Shown piece after piece: positions 22,517 to 29,483 of a stretch of DNA of 32,144 nucleotides. The notes beneath the pieces are model-generated. The model searched no databases, had not been told where the DNA came from, and was given only the letters and a program-made list of their open reading frames with translations. How positions within the stretch are numbered: position 1 is the stretch's first letter; each line of letters opens with the position of its first letter. Location of the stretch: NCBI GenBank assembly GCA_025450915.1, contig JANWLH010000125.1, positions 1-32,144 on the forward strand. Reading direction: 5' to 3'. Origin of the DNA: Candidatus Limnocylindrales bacterium (lineage in GTDB: Bacteria; Chloroflexota; Limnocylindria; Limnocylindrales; CSP1-4). The position numbers and the translations under genes were made by a program.

Positions 22517-23713
22517 GTGGATGCTGCACCGATCATCCAGGTCCTCGGCCGCCGGGTTCGGCTGGCCGTGATCGGCGGCGGGCCGGGCAGCTTCATCGGT
22601 GCGATGCATCGGACTGCCGCGCGGCTGGACGGCCGCTACGATCTCGTCGCAGGAGTCGTGTCATCGGATCCCGAGCGGTCGCGGCGGGCGGCCGCCGGCA
22701 TGGGGATCGATCCCTCGCGGGCCTATGCCGACGCGATCGCGATGCTCGACGCCGAGAGCGCTCGCCCGGACGGTGCCGACGTCGTCACGATCGCGACGCC
22801 CAACGACAGCCATCACCGCTACGCGCTGGCAGCCCTCGATCGGGGCTTCGACGTCATTTGCGACAAGCCGATGACCAACACCCTCGCCGAGGCCCTCGAG
22901 GTCGTCGACAAGGTCCGGGCGACCAACCGGGTCTTCTGCCTGACTCACAACTACACCGGCTACCCGATGGTCCGCCAGGCAAGGGCCATGGTCGCGGGCG
23001 GCCAGCTCGGTGAGGTCCGGCTCGTCCAGGTCGAATACGTCCAGGGCGGCAAGGCCGACGAAACCGACCCGGATCCAGCCGGCGGCCTGCCCTGGCGCTA
23101 TGACCCGGTCCGCGGCGGGCCGTCGCTCGTGATGGGCGACATCGGGACGCATGCCCACAACCTGGCTCGGTTCGTGAGCGGCCTCGAGGTCACCGAAGTG
23201 GCCGCCGAAATCGGGCACGTCATTCCGCAGCGCCTCGTCGACGATTACGGCGCGGCGATGCTCCGCTTCGACAACGGTGCCCGGGGCACGTTCTGGGTCA
23301 CCCAGACCGCCGCCGGCGTCGAGAACTGCCTGCGGATCCGGGTGTCGGGCACGAAGGGCAGCCTCGAGTGGGAGCAGGAGCAGCCGACGCGCTTGGCGTT
23401 CAAGCCAATCGACGGACCGGCCCGGGCCTACACCCCGAACGGGCCTGGCTCGCTGCCGGCGGCGCGCCGCGCCTGCCGGATCGTCGCTGGGCACCCGGAA
23501 GGGTTCCACGAGGGGTTCGCCAACCTCTACTCGGATGCGGCCGAGGCGATCGCAGCCCGGCGCTCGGGCGGCCGTGCCGACCCGCTCGCCCTCGACTTCC
23601 CGAACGAGCGTGATGGCGCGATCGGCGTGAGGTTCGTCGAGGCCGCCGTCGCCTCGAGCCGGGCCGGCGGCGCCTGGACGGACGCCAGGCTCGACCTTGG
23701 GCGGCGCGGGTGA
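22517..23713 (+). CDS. Gfo/Idh/MocA family NAD(P)-dependent oxidoreductase
   Basis: 398-residue dehydrogenase, probably acting on a sugar, inositol or related polyol. The N-terminal Rossmann domain has RLAVIGGGPGSFIGAMH (~15-31), then VTIATPNDSHHRYALAAL and ICDKPMTNTLAEA, where CDKP replaces the usual EKP (K~117 is the conserved Lys). The C-terminal domain has GGPSLVMGDIGTHAHNLARF (~200-219), with the catalytic-site Asp and His. FCLTHNYTGYPMV is also typical. It is the first gene of a three-gene coupled cassette: its stop overlaps the start of the GlcG-like gene (GTGATG). Substrate not inferable from sequence. Confidence 0.9.
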   Translation: MDAAPIIQVLGRRVRLAVIGGGPGSFIGAMHRTAARLDGRYDLVAGVVSSDPERSRRAAAGMGIDPSRAYADAIAMLDAESARPDGADVVTIATPNDSHHRYALAALDRGFDVICDKPMTNTLAEALEVVDKVRATNRVFCLTHNYTGYPMVRQARAMVAGGQLGEVRLVQVEYVQGGKADETDPDPAGGLPWRYDPVRGGPSLVMGDIGTHAHNLARFVSGLEVTEVAAEIGHVIPQRLVDDYGAAMLRFDNGARGTFWVTQTAAGVENCLRIRVSGTKGSLEWEQEQPTRLAFKPIDGPARAYTPNGPGSLPAARRACRIVAGHPEGFHEGFANLYSDAAEAIAARRSGGRADPLALDFPNERDGAIGVRFVEAAVASSRAGGAWTDARLDLGRRG

Positions 23714-24156
23714 TGCCAATGCCCCAGGAGATCGGATCGGTCGAGGCCCGGGAGCTGATCGCGAAGGTGGCCGCCCGGCTTGATTCTGACCGAGCCGGCG
23801 CGTCGGTGGCCATCGTCGACCCGCACGGCGAGCTCGTCGCGTTCCTGCGAACTGACGGCTGTGGCCTGGCCTCGATCAACAATGCGATCCACAAGGCCTT
23901 CACGGCGGCGCGCGAACGGGGCGAATCGGGTGCGCTCGGCGAACGTTCGCGGACGGAGGGCTTCCCGCTCTCCAATTTCGGCGATCCGCGCTACACGGGC
24001 TGGGGTGGCGGGGTCCCGATCATCGTCGGCGGCGAGGTGATCGGCGCGATCGGGATCAGCGGCTTGCCCGAAGCCGCCGATGTCGAGCTGGCCCGCTGGG
24101 CGGCCGCGAGCATCGCCGCCGGTACGACCCCAGCTCACGAGGAGGAACAGGCGTGA
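23710..24156 (+). CDS. GlcG/HbpS family (heme-degrading-like) protein
   Basis: 148-residue small alpha/beta protein of the GlcG/HbpS family. It has SVEARELIAKVAARLD, VAIVDPHGELVAFLRTDG, NNAIHKAFTAARERG, and near the C-terminus GGGVPIIVGGEVIGAIGISG followed by the helix DVELARWAAASIAAG, which is the standard pattern. Some members bind heme or cobalamin; others sit in catabolic operons (as in glc) with unclear function. Start is GTG 23710 or ATG 23713, both overlapping the upstream stop. The end overlaps the hydrolase GTG (GTGA). Tight coupling on both sides suggests a shared pathway. Confidence 0.85.
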   Translation: MMPMPQEIGSVEARELIAKVAARLDSDRAGASVAIVDPHGELVAFLRTDGCGLASINNAIHKAFTAARERGESGALGERSRTEGFPLSNFGDPRYTGWGGGVPIIVGGEVIGAIGISGLPEAADVELARWAAASIAAGTTPAHEEEQA

Positions 24157-25070
24157 AAGCCGAGACTGCCCCACCGACCGTCACGGTTCCCGACCATATC
24201 GAGCACCGGATCCGGATGAGCGAAGGCCGAACGGTCGCTGCTGCTGAGTGGGGCGACCCGAACGGCGTCCCGCTCTTCGCGCTGCATGGCACGCCCGGTG
24301 GCCGGATCAGCTTCTGGCAGGATCCGACGATCTACGCCCGCCACGGGCTGCGCCGAATCACCGTCGACCGGCCCGGCTACGGTGATTCGACTCGACAGCC
24401 CGGCCGGATCGTGGCCGACGTCGTGCCCGACATCGTGGCGATCGCCGATCAGCTGGGCATCAGCTCGTTTGCCGTGACGGGCGGCTCAGGTGGCGGCCCG
24501 CATGCCCTGGCCTGTGCCGCATTGCTGCCGGATCGGGTCCTGCGCTGCCTTGCCGACGTATCGATTGCGCCGTTCGGCGCCGAAGGGCTCGACTGGCTCG
24601 CCGGTCAGACCAAGGGCAACGTGGACGAGTTCGAGGCCGCCCGGCGGGGCGAGGCGGACATTCGCCGGCTGACCGAGGCCGAGTGGGCCGGGATCCGGGT
24701 GCGGCTCGACGAAGGCGACGCGAATCTCCTCGGCAACAACTACGAAATTGCCGACGCGGATCGGGCCCAGATGCTCAAGCACGCAGCCCGGATGGCGATC
24801 AACCTTCGGGCCGGCCTGGCTGGCGGCGTCGACGGCTGGGTCGACGACGACATCGCGTTCACAAAGCCGTGGGGTTTCGATGTGGCCGATATCCGGGGCA
24901 CCGTCATGCTCAGCTACGGTCGGGTCGACACCCTCGTGCCGCCCGCTCATGGCGATTGGCTGGCCGCCCACATCCCGGGCGCCAGGACGCGGGTCCTCGA
25001 ACAGGCGGGCCACATGGGCGACGACGAGACCGTCGAGCTCGACATGGCCTGGCTGGCCGGCAAGGGCTGA
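24153..25070 (+). CDS. Alpha/beta hydrolase
   Basis: 305-residue serine hydrolase with a full catalytic set: oxyanion-hole HGTPGG (45-50), nucleophile elbow TGGSGGGPHALA (S112; a GxSxG variant), Asp in YGRVDTLVPPAH (D259) and His in QAGHMG (H287). VDRPGYGDST (71-80) is typical of the epoxide hydrolase/haloperoxidase-like group. A helical cap (~140-230) lies between. It starts at a GTG overlapping the GlcG-like stop and preceded by GAGGAGG, so it is translated well. Together with the Gfo/Idh and GlcG-like genes it may form a degradative module, in which it would cleave an ester, lactone or similar bond (inference). Confidence 0.9.
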   Translation: MKAETAPPTVTVPDHIEHRIRMSEGRTVAAAEWGDPNGVPLFALHGTPGGRISFWQDPTIYARHGLRRITVDRPGYGDSTRQPGRIVADVVPDIVAIADQLGISSFAVTGGSGGGPHALACAALLPDRVLRCLADVSIAPFGAEGLDWLAGQTKGNVDEFEAARRGEADIRRLTEAEWAGIRVRLDEGDANLLGNNYEIADADRAQMLKHAARMAINLRAGLAGGVDGWVDDDIAFTKPWGFDVADIRGTVMLSYGRVDTLVPPAHGDWLAAHIPGARTRVLEQAGHMGDDETVELDMAWLAGKG

Positions 25071-25142
25071 CCCGATTTGCCGGAGGGTCGACGCTCTCTC
25101 GGTTCGATGACGAACCTGCATCCGTGGTGGTTCAGCTAGTCG

Positions 25143-25583
25143 ATGTCACCGATCATGCGCTTCGATCACGTCGGGGTCACGGTCGCCGACCTCGACGCAG
25201 TGACGGCGTTCTTCGTCGGGCTGGGGTTCGAGATCGAGGGCCGGATGGACATGGCGGGCGAATTCGTCGATACCGTCATCGGCATCCCCAACTCGCAAAG
25301 CAGGATCGTGATGCTCCGGCCACCTGGCGGGGGAACGGGCCTCGAGCTATCGAGCTTCCTGCGTCCTGAACATGAACCGGGCTCACCGAAGGCCATGTCC
25401 ACGGAGCTGGGGCTGCGTAACGTCATGTTCGAAGTGGACGACATCGACACGATCCTCGAGCGGCTGGCCATGGACGGCTACGGGCTGGTCGGCGGCATCG
25501 GCCAGTACGAGCACCTCTGGCGCATGGCGTATCTGCGCGGACCCGAGGGGATCATCGTGGCCCTGGCCCAGCGACTCGACTAA
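25143..25583 (+). CDS. VOC family (glyoxalase/bleomycin resistance/dioxygenase-like) protein
   Basis: 146-residue vicinal oxygen chelate protein with two beta-alpha-beta-beta-beta halves. Metal-ligand positions are seen in MRFDHVGVTVADLDAV (His near residue 9), GTGLELSSFL (Glu), LRNVMFEVDDIDTILERL (the His of this position is replaced by Asn/Val neighbours) and YLRGPEGIIVALAQ (Glu). Such proteins include lyases, dioxygenases and binding proteins. The ATG at 25143 or the one at 25155 may be used. It follows the coupled cassette by 72 bp on the same strand and may belong to it. Confidence 0.85.
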   Translation: MSPIMRFDHVGVTVADLDAVTAFFVGLGFEIEGRMDMAGEFVDTVIGIPNSQSRIVMLRPPGGGTGLELSSFLRPEHEPGSPKAMSTELGLRNVMFEVDDIDTILERLAMDGYGLVGGIGQYEHLWRMAYLRGPEGIIVALAQRLD

Positions 25584-25627
25584 CCCTTTGGGCGTGGACC
25601 GCGGTTGACGCTCTGCCATGGCCGGCG

Positions 25628-25633
25628 GATAGT
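25628..25633 (+). promoter_or_regulatory. Candidate -10 (GATAGT) of the membrane protein gene
   Basis: GATAGT ends six bases before the ATG at 25640, the same geometry as the TANNNT leaderless promoters but with the first T replaced by G. Confidence 0.4.
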
Positions 25634-25639
25634 CCGGTC

Positions 25640-26161
25640 ATGGGGCGTGGACTCAAGGTCGGGTTGGGGCTCACGATCGTCGGTGTTGGGGCAACCGCCG
25701 TCGGCTTCCTCGTCCTCTTCGGGTATGCCCTCAGCGAGGTCATGGCGAACCCGGGGATCTCGCTCATCGACGGCTACTGGATCGGGCGGCTGCCGTGGAC
25801 CGCGATCGGCGTCGACTTCGTCGTGATCGGATCAACGGTCGCCGTCCTGTCCGGGACCGCCTCGTCATGGCTCGCCGGCGGCGCCGCCCGGCGGCTGGTC
25901 AGCCTCGTACCCCTGGTCGTAGCTGCGGCCTGGTGGCTGTACGCCTCGATCCAATCGTCGATCGAAGGGGCTCCATGCATGATCGAGCAGCTGTCAATGC
26001 CGAATGCCGGCGGCACCGTCTCGTGCGGCCCGCCGCCATTCGATCCCTTCGCGGTTGCCCTACTCGGCTCCGGCCGAAGCCATCCTGCTGCTCGTGCTGC
26101 CAGCGTCGATCAGTGCCGTGATCGCGCTGTCCTCGAAGCGTGCCCGGGTTGTTCCGGCTAG
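25640..26161 (+). CDS. Small multi-pass membrane protein, possibly frameshifted near its 3' end
   Basis: As read, 173 residues with three transmembrane segments ([51 protein letters not shown]) and a loop with two cysteines ([15 protein letters not shown]). From ~26060 the sequence becomes Arg/Ser/Cys-rich ([11 protein letters not shown]). In the +1-shifted frame the same DNA encodes [16 protein letters not shown] and [15 protein letters not shown], a clear fourth membrane helix with a basic end. Removal of one C from the CCC run at 26058-26060 would join them, ending at a TGA at 26181-26183. The start follows GATAGT by six bases. Family unknown. Confidence 0.6.
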   Translation: MGRGLKVGLGLTIVGVGATAVGFLVLFGYALSEVMANPGISLIDGYWIGRLPWTAIGVDFVVIGSTVAVLSGTASSWLAGGAARRLVSLVPLVVAAAWWLYASIQSSIEGAPCMIEQLSMPNAGGTVSCGPPPFDPFAVALLGSGRSHPAARAASVDQCRDRAVLEACPGCSG

Positions 26162-26829
26162 TCCACGTACTGCAGCGGAGTGACCACGAAGTCGTCGGGC
26201 AGCTTCACGCCGGTCGAGTGGTCGGGGCAGTAGCCGTTGGGAACCTTCGCGAGGTACTGCTGGTGGTAGTCCTCGGCGAAGTAGAACTCGCCGAGCGGCA
26301 CGATCGCCGTCGTGACGTGGCCGTAGCCGGCCTTCGCCAGGTTCTGCTCGAAGGCGTCGCGTGACGCCTCGGCGATCCGCCGCTGGTTCTCGTCCGAGGT
26401 GAAGATCACCGAGCGGTACTGGGTGCCGGCATCGTTGCCCTGGCGCATGCCCTGGGTCGGATCATGGTTCTCCCAGAACATCGCGAGGAGCTGCTCGTAG
26501 GTGACCACCTTGGGGTCGAAGACGACGCGCACAGCCTCGGCATGGCCGGTCTTGCCGGTGCAGACCTCACGGTACGTCGGGTTCGGGGTGAAGCCGCCGG
26601 CGTAGCCCACGGCCGTGACGATGACCCCGGGCTTCTGCCAGAAGAGCTTCTCGTCGCCCCAGAAGCAGCCCATCGCGAACGTGGCGATCTCGCTGCCGTC
26701 GGGATAGGGCGGCTTGAGCCTTGCACCATTGACGTAGTGACGCTCGGGCACCTCGACGGCCTCGGCTCGACCGGGCAGGGCCTTGTCTGGATCGGGAAGA
26801 GATTGCTTGTTTGAATCGGTGAACCACAT
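26158..26829 (-). CDS. msrA: Peptide-methionine (S)-S-oxide reductase
   Basis: Repairs oxidised methionine in proteins and free form; 223 aa, slightly long because of an N-terminal extension before the core. Catalytic motif [14 protein letters not shown] with C55; [26 protein letters not shown], split as [20 protein letters not shown], is the substrate/fold signature; the resolving Cys is probably C201 in [29 protein letters not shown] is also conserved. The ATG at 26829 follows TAGAAT by six bases, so the mRNA is probably leaderless. Its stop shares CTAG with the stop of the convergent membrane gene. Confidence 0.95.
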   Translation of the reverse strand: MWFTDSNKQSLPDPDKALPGRAEAVEVPERHYVNGARLKPPYPDGSEIATFAMGCFWGDEKLFWQKPGVIVTAVGYAGGFTPNPTYREVCTGKTGHAEAVRVVFDPKVVTYEQLLAMFWENHDPTQGMRQGNDAGTQYRSVIFTSDENQRRIAEASRDAFEQNLAKAGYGHVTTAIVPLGEFYFAEDYHQQYLAKVPNGYCPDHSTGVKLPDDFVVTPLQYVD

Positions 26830-26835
26830 TGCCCG

Positions 26836-26841
26836 ATTCTA
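26836..26841 (-). promoter_or_regulatory. -10 element (TAGAAT) of msrA, leaderless
   Basis: Minus-strand TAGAAT ends six bases before the ATG at 26829; no Shine-Dalgarno. Confidence 0.65.
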
Positions 26842-27407
26842 CGCGGGGTTTGTGAAGCCTTCGTGACTGGGAGGGTCCTGAGGCAGCCGGGGGCCGTTGG
26901 CGTCGATGAGATAAGCCACCCGATTACGGATTCATCAATAGCCGGCTGCGACCCCAGTCTTGGCCGAGAGACGGCCGGATTCATCGATTCGGCGCCGAAG
27001 GCGCGCACGAAAATCGAGGAATGATCGTGCCGCGGATGCGCCGAGCGGCCGTGAATGGCTGACCAACCGGTGCGGTAATCGCCTCAGGTATGTGGCGAAC
27101 GCCAGATGCGCCACAACGTTCACGAATCAGGGCAACCCAGGCCGCGAGCGCCGGTCGCCGCGGTACCACGACCAACCGTAGGCACCCGACTTCCGCGGGC
27201 CCACCGCGCCCGTGTCGATCGCCAGGGGCCCGAATCACCGCCCCGCGCGGTATTGCGCCCGTCATGCAGCGATCCGGCGCCCCGAATCGCCCGAACGACC
27301 GGCTTCGACCCGGCCCGGGCGGCCGCCCAAGGTTCGTCGTGGTATTCGCCGGTGGAGCCTCACGCGACGCAGCGCAAGCCCAGCCGCAGATCGCGCCTCC
27401 GAGGCGA
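26842..27407. other. 566-bp stretch without a recognisable gene
   Basis: No open frame here has a recognisable domain or natural composition; those present are Arg/Pro/Ser-rich. The left 200 bases are less GC-rich than the surroundings. GGATTCATC is repeated at about 26928 and 26977. A hairpin TGTGGCG/CGCCACA (27091-27097 with 27109-27115) and GCCTC-C-GAGGC, immediately behind the HhH-GPD stop, are visible. It may be decayed coding sequence or hold a small RNA, but nothing decides this. Confidence 0.5.
27091..27115. other. Inverted repeat (possible RNA hairpin)
   Basis: TGTGGCG and CGCCACA, a perfect 7-bp stem with an 11-base loop, in the middle of the noncoding stretch. No promoter or T-run is attached. 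Confidence 0.3.
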
Positions 27408-27980
27408 TCAGCCTTTGGCGGCGGCTCGCAGCTCGGCCTTGTGGGCGCGCTTGCCGGCCTGGTACGTGGCCAGGGCCTCAGGCGAGTCGACGTCGCCGAG
27501 CGTCGGGTGCTTGGGGAGTGCCTCGGCGAGGCCGGCCAGCTCGAGGCCATAGCGCTTGGCGAGGACCGCGGTGATCGTGCGCGCCTTCATCTCGCCGATC
27601 CCCGGCAGGCCGAGCAGCCGCTTCTGGAGGTCGCGGGCATCCCTGGCCCCGGTCCAGACCGAGGCGGCGTCGTTGCCGTAGTCGGCAGCGATCGCGGCGC
27701 ACAGGGCCTGGACCCGGCCGGCCATCGCGCCCGGGAAGCGATGGATCGCCGGGCGTTCCTGGAAGATCCCGGCCAGCTCGCCGGGATCCATGGCGGCAAT
27801 CGCTGCCGCGTCGAGCGCCTTGCCCGTGCGCCTGGTGAGCTCGAGCGGGCCGCTGAATGCCTTCTGGACCGTGACCTGCTGGTCCAGGGTGAACCCGATC
27901 AGGAGTGCCAGCGGATCCGCGGCAATCAGCCGATCGGCGGCGTCGTCGCCGGTGTAGTGGAGGCGATCGGGAGTCTTCAT
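27408..27980 (-). CDS. HhH-GPD-type base excision DNA repair protein
   Basis: 190-residue helix-hairpin-helix protein like those annotated in Actinobacteria as HhH-GPD base-excision repair proteins. PLALLIGFTLDQQVTVQKAF (~25-44) and RPAIHRFPGAMAGRVQALCA (~82-101) are typical; LLGLPGIGEMKARTITAVLA (~137-156) is the helix-hairpin-helix that grips the DNA backbone. There is no four-cysteine iron-sulfur loop. The damaged base it handles is unknown. The frame is open 58 codons further, but the ATG at 27980 follows TACGAT by six bases and begins the conserved domain. Divergent from the DEAD-box helicase gene. Confidence 0.85.
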   Translation of the reverse strand: MKTPDRLHYTGDDAADRLIAADPLALLIGFTLDQQVTVQKAFSGPLELTRRTGKALDAAAIAAMDPGELAGIFQERPAIHRFPGAMAGRVQALCAAIAADYGNDAASVWTGARDARDLQKRLLGLPGIGEMKARTITAVLAKRYGLELAGLAEALPKHPTLGDVDSPEALATYQAGKRAHKAELRAAAKG

Positions 27981-27986
27981 GGACCA

Positions 27987-27992
27987 ATCGTA
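27987..27992 (-). promoter_or_regulatory. -10 element (TACGAT) of the HhH-GPD gene, leaderless
   Basis: Minus-strand TACGAT ends six bases before the ATG at 27980. Confidence 0.6.
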
Positions 27993-28017
27993 ATCGGCCG
28001 CGCGCCGCGGTGGGTCC

Positions 28018-29415
28018 GTGATCCGGGCGAATCCCGTAGACTCGGGCACGACCCGCCCGTCCGGCAGCCTGCCCGGCGCCGCGCTCGATGGGCGCACAGG
28101 AGCCAACACCCGCTTGTCGTTCGATACGCTCGGCCTCTCGGCCGACATCCTCAAGGCTGTGGCCGAAGAGGGTTACACGGAGCCGACGCCCGTCCAGGCT
28201 GAGGCCATTCCCCTGGTACTCGCCGGTCGCGACGTGCTCGCGGCCGCCCAGACCGGCACCGGGAAGACGGCCGCGTTCACGCTGCCGATTCTCGAGCGCC
28301 TCAAGGCCCAGGCGAACACCAGCTTCTCGCCCGCCCGCCACCCGGTTCGGGCGCTCGTCCTGACGCCGACCCGGGAGCTGGCGATGCAGATCGCCGAGAG
28401 CGTTGCGACCTACGGCCGCTACGTCCCGTTGCGGTCGGCGGTCGTGTACGGCGGCGTCCCCATCGATCCCCAGATCAAGGAGCTCCGCGGCGGAATCGAG
28501 ATCCTCGTGGCCACGCCGGGCCGGTTGATGGACCACATGGGCCAGCGCACGGTCAACCTGAGCCAGGTCGAGGTCCTCGTCCTCGACGAGGGCGACCGGA
28601 TGCTCGACATGGGCTTCATCCCGGACATTCGCAAGATCGTGGCCGTCCTGCCCAACCGCAGCCAGACGATGCTCTTCTCGGCAACCTTCTCCGACGAGAT
28701 CCGGCGGCTGGCGAGCGAGTTCCTGACCAATCCCGCGATCGTCGAGGTCGCCCGGCGGAACACGGCCGCCGAGAACGTCGAGCAGGTCCTCTATCCAGTC
28801 GATCGCGAGCGCAAGGAGGATCTCCTCCTCTACCTCATCCGGCGCGACCACATGGAGCAGGTCCTGATCTTCACCCGGACCAAGCTCGCCGCGAGCAGGC
28901 TGGCCTCGTACCTCGACCGGCGAGGCGTCGCCGCCGTCGCGATTCACAGCGATCGCAGCCAGCCCGAGCGCACCCGGGCCCTCGAGGACTTCAAGACCGG
29001 CGAGGTGACCTGCCTCGTCGCCACGGACGTCGCGTCACGCGGCCTCGACATCGAGGAGCTGCCGTACGTCGTCAACTTCGAGCTGCCGTTCGAGCCCCAG
29101 GACTACATCCACCGGATCGGCCGAACCGGCCGGGCGGGCGCCTCCGGTGTCGCGATCTCTCTCGTCTGCATGGACGAGGTCGAGCTCCTCAAGGGCGTCC
29201 AGCGCCTGCTCAAGCGCCAGATCCCCTACCAGGTCGTCGAGGAGTTCGTGCCCGACCGCTCGGTTGAGGTTCGCCCGCTGCGCGGCTTCGGCCCTGGCGG
29301 CCGGGCCGGCTCGGGCAATGGGCGGAGCAATGGCTTCGGCGCGGGCGCCGCCACCGCCGAGCACGGCCACGCGCACCGCAAGCCGATCCGCGGCCACTCC
29401 GGAGCCTCGAGCTAG
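28018..29415 (+). CDS. DEAD-box RNA helicase (RhlE/CsdA-like) with DEGD motif II
   Basis: ATP-dependent RNA helicase, 465 aa from the GTG at 28018. Q motif YTEPTPVQAEAIP, Walker A AAQTGTGKTAAF, PTRELAMQI, TPGRLMDH, motif II LVLDEGDRMLDMGF (DEGD instead of DEAD), motif III LFSATF, then the second RecA domain with VLIFTRTKLAA, LVATDVASRGLDIEELPYVV and HRIGRTGRAG. The C-terminal ~50 residues are Gly/Arg/Asn-rich, a likely RNA-binding tail. The first 32 residues do not fit the family; a TTG at 28114 (LSFDTLGLS) preceded by AGGAG may be the real start, and a candidate -10, TAGACT, at 28037-28042 would fit that. Likely helps ribosome assembly or RNA decay. Confidence 0.92.
   Translation: MIRANPVDSGTTRPSGSLPGAALDGRTGANTRLSFDTLGLSADILKAVAEEGYTEPTPVQAEAIPLVLAGRDVLAAAQTGTGKTAAFTLPILERLKAQANTSFSPARHPVRALVLTPTRELAMQIAESVATYGRYVPLRSAVVYGGVPIDPQIKELRGGIEILVATPGRLMDHMGQRTVNLSQVEVLVLDEGDRMLDMGFIPDIRKIVAVLPNRSQTMLFSATFSDEIRRLASEFLTNPAIVEVARRNTAAENVEQVLYPVDRERKEDLLLYLIRRDHMEQVLIFTRTKLAASRLASYLDRRGVAAVAIHSDRSQPERTRALEDFKTGEVTCLVATDVASRGLDIEELPYVVNFELPFEPQDYIHRIGRTGRAGASGVAISLVCMDEVELLKGVQRLLKRQIPYQVVEEFVPDRSVEVRPLRGFGPGGRAGSGNGRSNGFGAGAATAEHGHAHRKPIRGHSGASS
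28037..28042 (+). promoter_or_regulatory. Candidate -10 (TAGACT) for the helicase
   Basis: TAGACT lies downstream of the GTG at 28018. If real, transcripts would start near 28049 and could only use the TTG at 28114. Confidence 0.35.
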
Positions 29416-29453
29416 GCCGTTTGCCTGGGAACCGCCGCGATGAGGCGGCCGGT

Positions 29454-29459
29454 TACACT
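29454..29459 (+). promoter_or_regulatory. Candidate -10 (TACACT) of the GIY-YIG/GreA operon
   Basis: TACACT in the 68-bp gap after the helicase predicts a leader of about 18-20 nt before the ATG at 29484. No convincing -35 or Shine-Dalgarno is seen. Confidence 0.45.
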
Positions 29460-29483
29460 GGGAGTCCCGCACTGGGATCCTGA

